A stretch of DNA of 64,000 nucleotides from Pollenia angustigena. Its lineage: Eukaryota; Arthropoda; Insecta; Diptera; Polleniidae. The stretch lies in contig OV884059.1 in the NCBI GenBank assembly GCA_930367215.1, forward strand, positions 160,888,511 through 160,952,510, given 5' to 3'. Numbering within the stretch: position 1 is the stretch's first letter; each line of letters begins with the position of its first letter. The notes under the pieces are model-generated. The model had not been told where the DNA came from. It searched no databases and was given only the letters and a program-made list of their open reading frames with translations. The position numbers were made by a program, and so were the translations under genes. Shown piece by piece: positions 1-11,450 of this stretch.

Positions 1-143
1 GATATTGAGGTTACTTTACCAAGTCAAAAACACACAATGGAAACTTAAATAGACTTTACTTAGCAGCAGAGCCTCCGTTTTAGTATGATTTAAAAAAGTA
101 CTGGAAACTTAATTTTGTATTCATAGAAAACTTAAAGATAAAT

Positions 144-396
144 GGGGCAATCAGCGCAGAAGTGGTAAAACCCACAATTTAATTTGGTTACGGTTCTGGT
201 GTAAGATATGTTCTTTGCACTGTTCTTTACAGAGAAAAGTCGAGTAAGCCAACTGTTTGTATCCAAAACAGATGGCGCTAGAAACATAGTTTTTGCACGG
301 ACCGTTACAACCAAGTACTATATAGCAAGAGTAGTGTCTCATCATTTTCTCATAATAAGTAGTCTTGGGTTACACCACTTCTGCGCTGATAGCCTC
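144..396. mobile_element. Short MITE-like element with terminal inverted repeats
   Basis: The ends are inverted copies: GGGGCAATCAGCGCAGAAGT on the left and, on the complement of the right end, GAGGCTATCAGCGCAGAAGT, continuing into GGT..AACCCA in both. Length is about 250 bp with no coding content; open frames crossing it simply run through both arms. A target duplication is not clear. Confidence 0.6.
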
Positions 397-571
397 AAAA
401 AACATTTAAATACGAAGTCAAAAATTGGCCATAACTACTTTTCAAACAAAAACAAAATATCAAAATTTGTTTTTGATTTTTAAATAACAGATAAACGAAC
501 GAGTTTTGCGCTCGTGTTCTAAAAAAAGGCAGTAAATGCTTCTTATAAATTATTTATTCGTGCTCAAAGCG

Positions 572-878
572 TACACAGAAAAAAATATTGCACCAGTAAA
601 CGCATTAATCATAAATAAAATCAGTTTTAATAAAACATCAAGAGAATTAAACTTTTAATCAAGTGAATTAAACGTTTAATCAAGTGTATTAAAATTTTAA
701 TTGACAATATTAATTTGTACCAGTAAACAAATTAATTATATCAATTCAACGTTTAATTCACTTGATTAAACGTTTAATTCACATGATTAAACGTTTAATT
801 CCCTTGATTAAATTTTTAATTAAAACGGATTTTATTTTTGATTAATGCGTTTACTGGTGCAAAATTTTATTCTGTGTA
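572..878. mobile_element. Palindromic MITE (family M1) with TA ends
   Basis: About 60-bp inverted arms starting CACAGAA..., with the shared core CACCAGTAAACGCATTAATC in both arms and TA dinucleotides bounding the element, as in Tc1/mariner-type insertions. The middle is a run of roughly 20-bp units of the type GATTAAACGTTTAATTCAC. Diverged relatives occur at 53713-53935 and 54400-54600. Confidence 0.7.
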
Positions 879-1126
879 ATTTTACAATACATAGAATTAA
901 AACTATCCAAAAATAGTATTTATTCAAATAAAAATAGGCTTAAACTAAAGCTTTAATTAATGCTTGAGGTGCAATAACTTCCTGTAAGAAGATATAAAAG
1001 CTTTTTCTGGACTAATAATGTTAGGCAAAGTTAACCTTAAACTTAAGCTTCTTTAAACTTAAACAACGTTGTGGTGATTTACTTTTGCAAAATTTTTGAA
1101 AAATACCAAAAATAATGAAAATAATT

Positions 1127-1132
1127 TTTATT
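1127..1132 (-). promoter_or_regulatory. Candidate polyadenylation signal for the 1451-4048 gene
   Basis: AATAAA on the minus strand about 320 nt past the stop codon. The hexamer is common in such AT-rich DNA, so this is only the first good candidate seen. The 879-1450 stretch would be the 3' UTR and flank; nothing else is recognised in it apart from the short tandem repeat at 1189-1228. Confidence 0.3.
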
Positions 1133-1188
1133 TATGGTTCGATTACGGATGACAATGGAACTGAAGCTCTTTTTTTCGCTAATTGCTA

Positions 1189-1228
1189 CCACACAAAAAG
1201 CTATTAAACCACACAAAAAGCTATTAAA
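1189..1228. repeat. Two tandem 20-bp units
   Basis: CCACACAAAAAGCTATTAAA is present twice in direct succession with no mismatch, which suggests a recent slippage or duplication event downstream of the gene. Confidence 0.9.
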
Positions 1229-1450
1229 AAAAAATTAATTTATCGACATTAATATTTCTTAGCTGCTGTTATGAAGCTCCCGACAATACGAGTATATATA
1301 CAAAAACCAAAAGCTTTCCAACCTTTTTCTCCCATCATTGACTATATATAAAACTATAAAGTTTTTTAACTATAATACTTTTAAGGCGTTTTTAAGTTTT
1401 TCCTACAAACATTTTAACTAAAAACAAATTTCAAACTACATACATAGAAT

Positions 1451-4048
1451 TTAACTTGATTTGGGAGCATGATATGTTGACCAAAATCGTAAAAGCAAAG
1501 GTTGTTCTTCGGTTTTGACACTTTGTTCTTCTGGTTGCTTTTCACTGCTTGTAGGCTTATCTAAACGCCAGGATATTGGTAACCACCAATAGGGCTCATA
1601 AGTATTATTTTCTGTAGAAGATTCTAGATTTGCACTACTGCTACTAGTGCTTGAAGAATCTTCACTTGTTGGTGTTGTCGCTGCTGTTGTGGAAGATATT
1701 GTGGGTTCAATTGCTTTTACTGTTGCCGCAGATATCCTATTAAAGCCATTAAGCCTTATGATTTTACTATTTCTATTACTGCGGGGCGAAGAGGCAAACG
1801 TTTGTAGATCATTTGAAACTTCTTGATTACTTAAAGAAGAACTTTTAAAACTTTCTTCAGTAGAACTTTTAGGCTTTTGTGTGGTTGTTGTAGTCGTTAA
1901 TAGCGGCATTATTTTTGCCCATATTTGTAAAGTTGACGGAGTTGGTTTTTTTGGCAATGAATAACTTTCACTCAAGGAGTTGTCAGAAGAACTTAACTGA
2001 ATATCATCAAATAATATGGTTTTTTGTGTTGATATCGAAGGCTTTTCTGTGGTTGTAGTTGTTGTCGTCGTTGAAGCTTGCTGCATTGCAGTGATTGCTT
2101 TGAAGTTAGTTGCCGGTCGTATGCCCTTCACCAACTCATTAATTATGCGCAATTCCTCGGCCGGATCAATTTCACTTGTTAATGAAATTGTTTCAGTTTC
2201 TGTCTTTGTTGTGACTGCTACTGAGTCTGCTGCCGTCGCTGTTGTTAATATTAAAGCACTCCTAGTTTGTTGTGGGACTTCGCTGTCTTGTTTGGCAAAG
2301 TGCTGATAGTAAAACCGGTCATTATTGTCGTTTTCATTATGGACCGTAAGTAACGGTGTCACTGTTTCTGCTGTAGATGAAATTAATTCATTTACTCTTT
2401 TTGTTGCTGTTGGCAAGTTAGTAGAAGTTTTTGTTGTCGTTGCTGTTTGTGTGGTTGTTGAGCTTGTAGAAGCTGCAGTTGCTGTTGTTTTTGTGGACAA
2501 CACCTCAACCGGTTCTACTTTCGATTTCTTTAAAACAACATGCTGATCTTTTTGGCCTTTACGCATGCGCTGTAATTCTTCAAAATCATTTTGGGCTTGT
2601 TCTTGTTGCAACAGCAATTCTTGAAGATCTTTTTGTGTTGATGGCGTTGTAGACAAAGACGAAGACGTTTCAATTATGGTCGTATCATCCAACTGTATTG
2701 GTGTTGTGGTTTCTAAAGGTTCATCATCATTCGTCGCTACTTCCAAGGTTGTATCTTTAACCTGGTCATTATCACCATTAATTTCATCCACATCACTGTC
2801 ACTATCGTTGAAGATCAGTGGATTTAGTGTAACACTTCTAGTGTGCTCTTGCTTATATTTTGCATTCATTTCTTGTTCCATTAAATTTGGTAAGGTAGTA
2901 ATTTCTTCATCCACATTAAGACTTAAAGATTCAGGGGAACTTTCATTTGGTTCTTGAAAAAGTAGTGTAGAGAGTGCGGATTTATCGTCATCTGCTTGGT
3001 TTGGTATAGTTGCTGCGGTGGTTTGATTAAGTAAAGGCAAAAATGATTCGGTTTTCAATAAAGTTTGTATATCACTTTCTGCCGGCTTGTCATGATCATC
3101 AGTTGTAGTAGAGGCCTCATTATCCATTATACTGGTAACCATTTGTATGGAACTATCATTTTGTATTATAGACCACTTATTGGATTTTTGTGTTTCAAAA
3201 CCTGAAGCGGGTACCGAAATAGCATCAATATTAAAGTGTCCGTCATCTGCTAAAGTTGTCAAGGTATTGCTTTCATTAGGCAAACTATCACTGGACGAAG
3301 AGTTTCTCTCCCGCTGCACATAAATTTCAAAATTATTTTCTGAAATATTTGAGGCTTCACTAATCAAATCATTAATGGCTGTTACATTTACTATTCCAAC
3401 AGAAGACTCATTTCTTGTTTCAGATGTTCTAGTCACAGTTACATTTTGTTCTTTCTCTGAACTTTGGGAGCCCTCATTTGAAAGCGATAAATAGTCATCT
3501 AAAGGTTCTTCATGAAATATATTAAATTTATTCTCAAATATATTAAACTTTAAAGGTTCATCATTCGAAGGAGGCTTTAACTCAACTGTTATACCTTCAT
3601 AAGATTTTTCAGCTTCCCCAACTGTCATTTCGCTACCATACGGCAAAGAGCTGCCCATTTCCTCACCCACGTCATCGTAATCGTACAAGTCATCGGTATG
3701 TGTGTTACCCACCAACAGACCCAATGCATTTAAATCGATTAGAACATCGTTGGAGCCAATAACGATGGGTATGCATTTAGTGTCCACCTGTTTATGGCCC
3801 TCTGGACATTCGACTCGCAACGGCAATGTAAATATTGATTTTGGTGTAACTTTACGTGATTTTACTTGTTGCTTTTGTTCCGGTGGTAATTCAATCCAGG
3901 CCTGCCATGCCATATTTTCTACCGTACTTTCAATAGGCTTCGATGTAACAGGCAACGCCATCGTTGTGCTCAAGGGCATATCAAGTGTCATTAACACTTG
4001 CATGGCCGCTAGTAGCTGAGCTATAAATGTTGTGGGTGTGAAGTACAT
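1451..4048 (-). CDS. Secreted Ser/Thr-rich mucin-like protein; possible Folded gastrulation (Fog)-like ligand
   Basis: An uninterrupted 865-codon frame, by far the longest in the window. The start lies in a fly-type context (CAAAATG) with an in-frame stop about 30 nt upstream. The N terminus is hydrophobic (about residues 8-33) and is probably a signal peptide. A conserved-looking block follows at about 47-112: a Trp-containing AWQAWIELPPEQ stretch, a basic KSRKVTPKS segment, then C81-PEGH-(6 more)-C92, the only two cysteines I see. An acidic DLYDYDD patch lies near 120. The remaining ~700 residues are low-complexity Ser/Thr/Glu with poly-Thr runs and many N-glycosylation sequons (NVT, NES, NIS, NSS), suiting a heavily glycosylated secreted protein. 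The end (about 821-865) is distinctive: YWWLPISWRL and a Leu/Trp-rich tail. Fog has this plan (signal, short conserved N-terminal domain, Thr-rich body) and I recall a similar Trp/Pro/Cys block, but I could not align it. Alternative: another insect mucin-like extracellular protein. Confidence 0.85.
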   Translation of the reverse strand: MYFTPTTFIAQLLAAMQVLMTLDMPLSTTMALPVTSKPIESTVENMAWQAWIELPPEQKQQVKSRKVTPKSIFTLPLRVECPEGHKQVDTKCIPIVIGSNDVLIDLNALGLLVGNTHTDDLYDYDDVGEEMGSSLPYGSEMTVGEAEKSYEGITVELKPPSNDEPLKFNIFENKFNIFHEEPLDDYLSLSNEGSQSSEKEQNVTVTRTSETRNESSVGIVNVTAINDLISEASNISENNFEIYVQRERNSSSSDSLPNESNTLTTLADDGHFNIDAISVPASGFETQKSNKWSIIQNDSSIQMVTSIMDNEASTTTDDHDKPAESDIQTLLKTESFLPLLNQTTAATIPNQADDDKSALSTLLFQEPNESSPESLSLNVDEEITTLPNLMEQEMNAKYKQEHTRSVTLNPLIFNDSDSDVDEINGDNDQVKDTTLEVATNDDEPLETTTPIQLDDTTIIETSSSLSTTPSTQKDLQELLLQQEQAQNDFEELQRMRKGQKDQHVVLKKSKVEPVEVLSTKTTATAASTSSTTTQTATTTKTSTNLPTATKRVNELISSTAETVTPLLTVHNENDNNDRFYYQHFAKQDSEVPQQTRSALILTTATAADSVAVTTKTETETISLTSEIDPAEELRIINELVKGIRPATNFKAITAMQQASTTTTTTTTEKPSISTQKTILFDDIQLSSSDNSLSESYSLPKKPTPSTLQIWAKIMPLLTTTTTTQKPKSSTEESFKSSSLSNQEVSNDLQTFASSPRSNRNSKIIRLNGFNRISAATVKAIEPTISSTTAATTPTSEDSSSTSSSSANLESSTENNTYEPYWWLPISWRLDKPTSSEKQPEEQSVKTEEQPLLLRFWSTYHAPKSS

Positions 4049-4630
4049 TTTGACTTTGTTTTTATTTTTACAATTTTAACTATGTTTTGGATGTTGAGTT
4101 TCTTTTTTTTAGTTTAGCTGTTTCAAAGTATTTTTTTTTATATTTTAGCATTTAATTTTAAAGCTTGTAAAACGAATCTGTTAGTGTTTATTTACTTTAG
4201 ATGTTGTTTTTTTTGTTTCAATGTTTATCCGATTTATGTTTTGCAGACATTGAAAATATCTGTATTAATTACAGAGTTGAGGATGTTTTTGTTTATGTTT
4301 TTAATTTGTTTGCTAATTTCCGGTTTAAATCTGGAAATAAAGAAAATAAAATAAAATTTGTTTTAGTATGGATACTGGGACATGACAATTTTTTATTAAT
4401 TCTAAGATGAAAATTATAACCAAAAAATATAATTATTTCTGATCAGACTTGGATAATTCTTGTTACTATTTACTACCATTTACAGGTTAGCCTCGACTTA
4501 CTAGGTCTATTGGGACCGAAGAAAGCACGCGTAAAATAATGTTAAGGATGGGTACAAAATCGTTTTATTTTTTTGTACCAAGAATTAAATCGAAACATTC
4601 ATACAAAATATCAAAATTTCAAAATTAACA
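4049..4630. other. 5' flank of the secreted-protein gene, no feature recognised
   Basis: AT-rich sequence upstream of the minus-strand gene. The promoter and any upstream non-coding exon should lie here or further right, but I found no convincing core promoter element. Open frames are short and AT-driven. Confidence 0.5.
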
Positions 4631-5092
4631 AGAGTAATCACGATGGTCATTGTGCAAATTTGTAAATTTACAGTGCATATTATGATTGATCGTGACCATA
4701 CCACTTTTATTTTTTGAGCAAATGTGCTATTTTTCTAAAAATTAATTCTGGTAATATAAAAAACCTATGGCAGCACTGTAAAAAATCTGCATTTGTTTAC
4801 AATTGTACACCAGCAAATAAAAATAATTTTTTTCTTTTTGAATTATTTAAATTTAATTCTCTTTTTTATATTAAAGCCCATGAAAATATGGCGCTGAATG
4901 TTATTGTTTACATTTGTTTGCAACTTTGCAAATATGCACTACTAATTTTGCTCATGGTGTTTTAGTGCAAACGAAGTAAAATAGAGCAAATTGCAAATAC
5001 GTACATTTTATTGTTGTGTTTTTCAAATTTGTGTATTTTTGCACGTGTTTGCATCGTTTGCACACTTTTCACTACCCATCGTGATTTCCCTT
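4631..5092. mobile_element. MITE-like inverted-repeat element rich in TTTGCA/TGCAAA
   Basis: Terminal inverted repeats AGTAATCACGATGGTCA (left) and, on the complement of the right end, GGAAATCACGATGGGTA. The interior repeats TGCAAA/TTTGCA motifs many times in both orientations, especially in the right 150 bp. No coding capacity. Confidence 0.55.
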
Positions 5093-5182
5093 AATATTTA
5101 ACTTATTTTGTGCTTTTCGAAAATTAGAGGGTATTTGTAAACAAACAAATGTATATGTATATGCCACTGCCAAATTCACATT

Positions 5183-5350
5183 CTAAAAATTATGTTTTAG
5201 AATAAGATTTTGTTTTGTTGTGCTAAATTCATAACTTTTATTCTTGATAGATACACTGAAATTTATTGTTGGGGGTAAAGCACGTTCACATGCGCATTTC
5301 ACTTGTTGCTTATGCCAGATCATCAGAAACCCTTTCCCAAGAATTTTAGA
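5183..5350 (-). repeat. Dispersed repeat, copy 1 (partner at 13935-14090)
   Basis: On the minus strand this reads in the same order as 13935-14090 on the plus strand; shared blocks include CTGATGATCTGGC, CAACAATAAATTTCAGTGTA and ACAAAATCTTATT. The overlapping 62-codon frame is not conserved in the partner, which has stops, so this is a repeat rather than a gene. Family not recognised. Confidence 0.65.
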
Positions 5351-6569
5351 AAAGCTGAAGATATTATACAAATAAAACTGCAGAGTGAATGGGAATTACA
5401 AACACTTACGTCTTATTTGCAAAGACATCAAAGCAACCAAAAAATTTTTATGTGAAAGAATTAAGGTAAAATTGCAACAACCTTTCTATTCTCTTGTGAT
5501 CGTCCTTATGACAAAATCCTTATTCCGGCAGTATATTTGTATGGGGACTAGGTGAAATAATAGGTAGATTAAGCACTTACACCAAACAAATCTCATGTTA
5601 AAAAATATTTAATGTTTAAATTCATAAGCTCAGCTTAGTTTTTAAGCATTCAACCGCACCAAAATCCTAAATTCGGAGCATACTTATCTGAGGGAAAGGT
5701 AACAAACTTTTCGAACTATATGTTATATAAACAAAATATCTGAGCTCTTCGGAAATCCTATTTCAAGCAACACACGGACAGAAGAACATTGTTTAGTCAA
5801 TTCCGCTACTCCTAGGGATATAAAGTATATTAACATGCTTCATGGATTCTAAGTTTAGTAATGAAGAAGTTACAAACGGTGTGAGAAACGTATATATGTA
5901 TGTATAGCCCTTATACTGTGGTGAAGGGTATACAATTGGGACACATATCTTGGAATACCTTACTTATTCTCTTGTAGCCGCAATAACAACAAAACCATTT
6001 TTCCGGTTGAATATGTGTATGGCGGAAGCCGTTCAATTTTTATTACTAAATAAACCATTTGTAAAAAATATAAAAATGTGTTAAAAAATATGCAAAATAA
6101 CATTTATATGAAACACTTAAATCCTAAAATAAACCTGGTGTTTTCCACCATTAAAATTCTGACCCGCAGTAGACCAATTTACCAACGCGAGCTATTCGTG
6201 AGTGAAACTCCCCTCTCTTCAATGTGCGCGAATATTTGTGTATCACAAACCTTTTCACAAAAAGAAAAAACTCGTACTAAATTTAAGTTTTTTCTGCGGG
6301 TCGCACTTAGAATGTATCCAAAATGGGATAACTTTTGAAAACCCCATTTGCGTGTATTTGTAAAAGTATGTTGCAAAAACTACAACAACAGCACTACAAA
6401 AGAAGGTAAAGATTTGGTTGTTTTGTGTACACCACTTTAAGAAGATAAACATACATTTAAAAAGTTAAATAATTGATCAAAAATTCCCAAATTCTAATTG
6501 TTAAAATTATTTAGTTGAAAAAATCAAATTTTCAATGTATAATTATTACGAAAACATTATCGAGCATGC
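5351..6569. other. Unannotated AT-rich stretch
   Basis: No gene seen. Around 5900-5935 there is a fragment (ATACTGTGGTGAAGGGTATA) of the end of the dispersed 'TATACCCTTCA' repeat found elsewhere in the window. Overlapping frames at 6078-6452 are on both strands and look random. Confidence 0.5.
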
Positions 6570-6700
6570 TATTAAGGTTTACTAATTAAGAGTTCTTTTG
6601 TAAGCAAAGGACGGAATTGAACAAAAGTGAAACAAATGTGTGTAACGGGTGGTAAGTAAAGAAAAGTAAAAAAAAAATCTCTCTATCTCTGCTTCTCTGG
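6570..6700 (+). repeat. Segment homologous to the core of the hAT inverted repeat
   Basis: Shares ordered blocks with 18310-18430 inside the hAT element: GAGTTCTT.TGT, CAACAAAAGT.AAACAAA (one mismatch), TGTGTA and then GGTAAGTAAA, followed in both by a TCTC-rich tract. GGTAAGT is a perfect 5' splice donor, so the block could be a transposon 5' exon plus intron start. No frame follows it here. Confidence 0.5.
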
Positions 6701-9700
6701 GGTAAGTATTTTTTTTTTTTGGAAATAATCTTTCTTACTTAAGGATTGCTTTCAAGTACGAATTCGTGGCAAAACCAAATTAGAAACTCTTGAATCAAAT
6801 TTTAGATTATTTTCCACCTACTTTTACTTAAGTCAATCAATCCCGTTTCCAGATTATTTTAGGTACGGTGCACTTGAATTATCCGTACTTGAATTAAACA
6901 TTTTTTACTTAGTTTAAGGACATCCGTACTATTGACACAGCTTTGGCTTGATTTGAATACGGCCAGATTGAATTTTCTTTTCAGTTTACGAATACATTTC
7001 AGCCAATATTTTGTGGCCTTGCGTTGTACGAAATTAATTAATGCTTCATAAGTGATAACCAAGATTATCGTTCGCTCATAGAGCTTTAATGAATGCTAAA
7101 GTAATTAGCCTGCGGGAAATTTGTGTCAATTGGTCCAACAGGACCAGTCTGTTGGGAGTTGTGAAAATAGAACAGGTACAAAAAGAAAGAACACATGACC
7201 AGTGAAAGGAGAACCAATCATGTAACTGGTTCATGAAGAACAAAAAGGTAGAAAAAGTAATGAATTTTTTGGGACTTTCTAAAATTTGGTTCTTGAATTT
7301 AATTCTAGGACTTGTTTCATTGAAATAATACTACTTTATATTGAAATAATGATACACTGTAGTAACTGTCACTAAACACGTTAATTGATAATAGATGTGT
7401 GACTGGTCAAATGGTGTCAATTGACCCCCTCCAATGACAACCCCATGTAAAAGTGATAATTCTTATTCATAGAAAGTGTTTAAAATAGAACCGGTCTCTA
7501 CCACCAAACCTCTATCACGGGACTACTTTGGTGTCAGTTCGCTTCCCTCTAGGGTAGAAACAGAAATTTGACGTCGATTTTACAGCGATGGCAATGCTTA
7601 ATTTCTTTCGTAAGTTTAAAACTAATAACGTAAAACGTGACATCTTTAAACCGAAATTATTGCTGGGAACTACTTTTGTCTCCACACGTTATACATCTCT
7701 GCTATTCACAGTTATGCCATTAAAGTTGTCGTTGTTTTGAAGTTAACTTTTACAACATCAGAGAAAGAACCAAATAAAAAGTAGATTTATTGTTTAAACA
7801 AACACTAAAAACTTTTGTTTACAATGTACATCAAAAGAGTAAATGCACGAATTACAACATCTCAACAACATTCTTAGAATCTTCAGCTTAAAAACAAGAA
7901 GACGAAAGAAAACAGTAGGCAGATATTTAACCTAGACAGCAATAAAGTTAAAAAAAGATGAAATGAGAAAAAATTACTGAAACAATTTATCATGGTCAAA
8001 AAAAAAAAAAAAATTATTATCACATAATAAAAAAACAATGTTTTTTATTTGTTTATGTACTTAATAAAACATTAAGTGAAAAATATGAAAAAAAAATATT
8101 TTCAAAACATTCTTTTAGTCGTGTAAACCAACCATCCATCTAGAGATTTCTACCCATACAACGATCAGCAAAACCGAGTACTAATGGCGGCTGGTGGGAA
8201 GGAATGTTAGTGATAATGATGATCAGGATGATATTGCAGTAATATCACATTACTTTAGATAATTATGACATGGTGGTTTTTTATTACGATGATGACTTTG
8301 TATTATCTTTCTTTTTATTATTATGTATCTAAAAACATGTTTAATGAATTGTTGTTTTTTTTTTTTTTTTTTGTAATAACACATTTGAGTATTTTTTTAC
8401 TTTAAAATTTATTTAAAAAATTTCAAAAGTGTAACATCAACTGGCATGTTGAAGTTGTAAATGCCAGTAAGTGGAATAAAAAAATGGGGTTCAATTTTTA
8501 TTTTTTGTTACATATTTAACTTTTTTTGTTTTTGTTTGTATTGAAATTAATTATGTTTGAAATTTGTATGGAAAAATTATAAACAGAAGTCTTGGTTGAT
8601 TGTGTAGTTAAAAGCTGCATCTATGCATATATTTATCTAACAAACAATGGTGTAACATTGTTCACTTATATGTATTTTTTCTATTAACAATTAATATTTG
8701 TTGTGTTTGTATTTTTATAATACTGCTTTTTTAGATTTAGAAACTCTGTTAGAAGAATTTTCCCAGACTAACGACTATTAGATGATCGTTCGACATGAAC
8801 TTTTAAAATAATGAAACGAGAAATGTGGGAGAATTAAAAAAAAAGTTCAAGATATTAAAATTCATAATTTGCATAATTGAGAAAGTAGTAATAGTCGAGA
8901 TATTTTTGGACCAAAAAGAAAAAAACTAAAGTTTTAGTTATTTATGGGATAATATATTAAATCCCTAACAAAGTCAAATTTAAGATGCAGCTGCAACTTT
9001 TTGTACACTTACGGTCTTATTAATAAAAATTATTTTCGGCTTAAAAACGGTTAAAAAAAAATTCAATGAAAATTTGTTTAATAAACCTTTTATAAAACTA
9101 AAATATTTTTTATGAGGGGCTTAATTTTAAGCTTAAGTATTTTTTGTCGCCAAAGTTCGATTTATGTATTTTTGAGATTTTAAAATTGTTGCATAAAAGG
9201 AAAAACAAACTAATGATAACGGTACCCGTACACGACATGTTTCCTTTTTTTAGATCTGACTTGTTAAATTCCCACTGCGAAATATTTACCAAATTTACCA
9301 TTATAAAAAAAGTAAAAGTCAGATGCAAAGTCGTCCGACCAAATTAGAACGTGCTTTTTTTCTTCCGATTAACCATCTGACGTCAGCTGACAAAATATGT
9401 TTTCAGAAATCTATGCCGTGAGGAAACCGGCAGCAGTGTTCCTCTATTGACGGAATTATTAGCCGGCTAAAGTATATATTTTATAGTACCGATATACACG
9501 CAGAATAAATTATCAGTGTTTGTTAATTAAATTAAAAATTGCTTAAAAAATATTTTAATTTTATTAATGTGATAATTGAAGCAATAATTTTTTTTGTTGA
9601 AAGAAATTTTAAAATATAATTTTGATTTAATTAACATTTTTTAAATTAAATTTTAAATTTTGAAAAATCTGAATGGTTTTTTTCGGTTAAAATAAAATAA

Positions 9701-10060
9701 TTTAAACTTGTAGAATTGTTGTCGGGAATTGTCAAAGCCTGAGCTTTGTTTAGTTTAATCAATTAACACAATGTTTGAAACGGCTAAGTTTCTTGATCAT
9801 TGATCAATATTCACAATTTTAAATTTTTAGTAATCTAAATAATTATTTTGGTAATAGGTGCAAAATCAACAAGCTGATTCTACGAATTTGGATAAGAGAT
9901 AATTCTGCATTTTTTCTGTGTATTTTGATACTTTTCATATATAAAAACCGTTTCATTATTTTATCCAAATTTCGAGTTTAGAGAAAACAATTTAAGACGT
10001 CTGAACTGTTTTACGGCGCAAGTAAACATTTTTGTGGCGGTGTATGCTATTTTGAAACCA
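6701..10060. other. Long stretch without a gene
   Basis: AT-rich, with poly-T and poly-A runs and no open frame of interest. The pair of 67- and 72-codon frames at about 9110-9347 overlap on opposite strands and have no recognisable motif. No repeat with clear ends was detected. Confidence 0.5.
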
Positions 10061-11353
10061 CAAGGTGGCGCAAAAGTAATCCTCCTATCAGAAAATGCTA
10101 TAAATTTTGCGATTGGCCCCTAATGTCAGTTCTGTTTTGACATTTGTGTAGTAAACACATGCGAAATACACGTTAATAAACAATGTTACACTACACTGCT
10201 CCAGAACGCGGAATATTGGTGACTATTTATTTGACCAATAATCGGTCGGTGACTTTGGCACAACGTGAATTTCGTCGCAGATTTCCTAGCCGTCCAACGC
10301 CTACTGGTGAAACACTGCGACGTTTAGCCGCTCGTCTCGAAGAGACTGGCACAACACGAGATGCTGCCAGGCGTGGCAGACCCCGGAGTAGCCGTTCTGC
10401 AGAGAATATTGCTGCTGTAGCCGAGGATGTCATGGAAGCGCCGTCGACATCGACCGGACGACGTGCCACGCAAATGGGTATCAGTCGACGGTCTTTACAG
10501 CGAATTTTGGTACAAGATTTAAAGATGTTTCCGTACAAAGTCCAGACGGTGCATCAGCTGTTAGCTGCTGTTAGCCATCCTTAATCACCACCAACAGGAA
10601 GATGATTTTTCATCAAATATAATCATGAGTGGTGAGGTCCATTTCCATCTTAGCGGGTACGTAAATAAGCAAAATTTACGCTTCTGGGGCACTGAAAATC
10701 CGCGTGTAACCCACGAAGAGCCATTACACCCGCTCAAAGTCACTGTATGCTGTACTGTTTTCGCTGGAGGAGTCATCGGACCTTTTTTCTTCGAAGACGT
10801 CGCGGGCCAAACGGTTACTGTGAATGGTGAGCGCTACAGAGCAACGATCAACGAGTTCTTTTTGCCGCAACTTGATGAATTGGGATTGGAAAACATGTGG
10901 TTCCAACAGGACGGTGTAACGGCACACACTGCACGTGCCACAACCGATATGCTGAAGGATGCATTTCCCGGGCGCCTAATCTCCCGTTTTGGCGATTTGC
11001 ACTGGCCAGCAAGATCGCCTGATTTGACCGCTCCAGACTTCTTTTGTGGGGCTTTTTGAAGTCGCGGGTTTATGTCAACAAGCCTCAGACTCTTGCAGCT
11101 CTTAAAGACAATATCCGTCAAGAATATGAGGACCTATCACCGGAAGTTTTGGCCAAAGTGATGGAAAATGCCATAAAAAGGGCTCAAATGACAATCAACT
11201 GCGGCGGCCATTTACATGACATCATATTCTCGACTTGACGTAAAAAGAATTAAAAGACCAAATAAAAATAATCCACAAGAAGAATCAAAGTTTTTAATTT
11301 TTTTTTTAAATTACAGCCAAAAAACATCGGAAGGTTATTTTTGAGCCACCTTG
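10061..11353 (+). mobile_element. rosa-type (DD41D) mariner, nearly full length, degenerate
   Basis: Terminal inverted repeats CAAGGTGGCGCAAAAGTAAT (left) and, on the complement of the right end, CAAGGTGGCTCAAAAATAAC. The right end is followed by TA; the left is preceded by CA, probably a mutated TA duplication. The ~1.29-kb length and the transposase inside fit the rosa lineage, known from tephritid flies by its DD41D catalytic spacing. Confidence 0.9.
10183..11238 (+). pseudogene. rosa-type mariner transposase, broken by two frame changes and loss of the first catalytic Asp
   Basis: The transposase would cut and paste its own element. Part 1 (10183-10584) has the N-terminal helix-turn-helix region, a GRPRSSRS linker and the second helix-turn-helix, and ends at a stop near a small deletion. 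Part 2 (10625-11059) begins at the catalytic core: the expected S-D-E-x-H-F reads S-G-E-V-H-F, with GGT at 10631-10633 replacing the Asp codon. It retains WFQQDG and SPDLTAPD with 41 residues between the two Asp. A one-base loss near 11045 shifts the frame, and part 3 (11044-11238) completes the C terminus (GFLKSRVYVNKP...HDIIF). The copy cannot be active. Confidence 0.9.
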
Positions 11354-11450
11354 TACTTTGGTTTCTGCAAAAACTACGCGCACAAAAAACAAAGACTACA
11401 GTCTCGCATGAGCAGTCGCACAGGTATGTTGTGTTACGCTTGTTGCTTGA

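Noticed and set aside
208..483. 91-codon plus-strand frame
   Set aside because: It runs through the inverted arms of the 144-396 MITE; the matching peptides on both strands are palindrome artefacts.
2016..4019. Plus-strand frames of 73-105 codons opposite the secreted-protein gene
   Set aside because: They are the antisense of Thr/Ser-rich codons (Val-rich runs such as VVVVVVVV) and have no independent support.
4714..4965. 83-codon plus-strand frame
   Set aside because: It lies wholly inside the 4631-5092 MITE and has low-complexity AT-driven composition.
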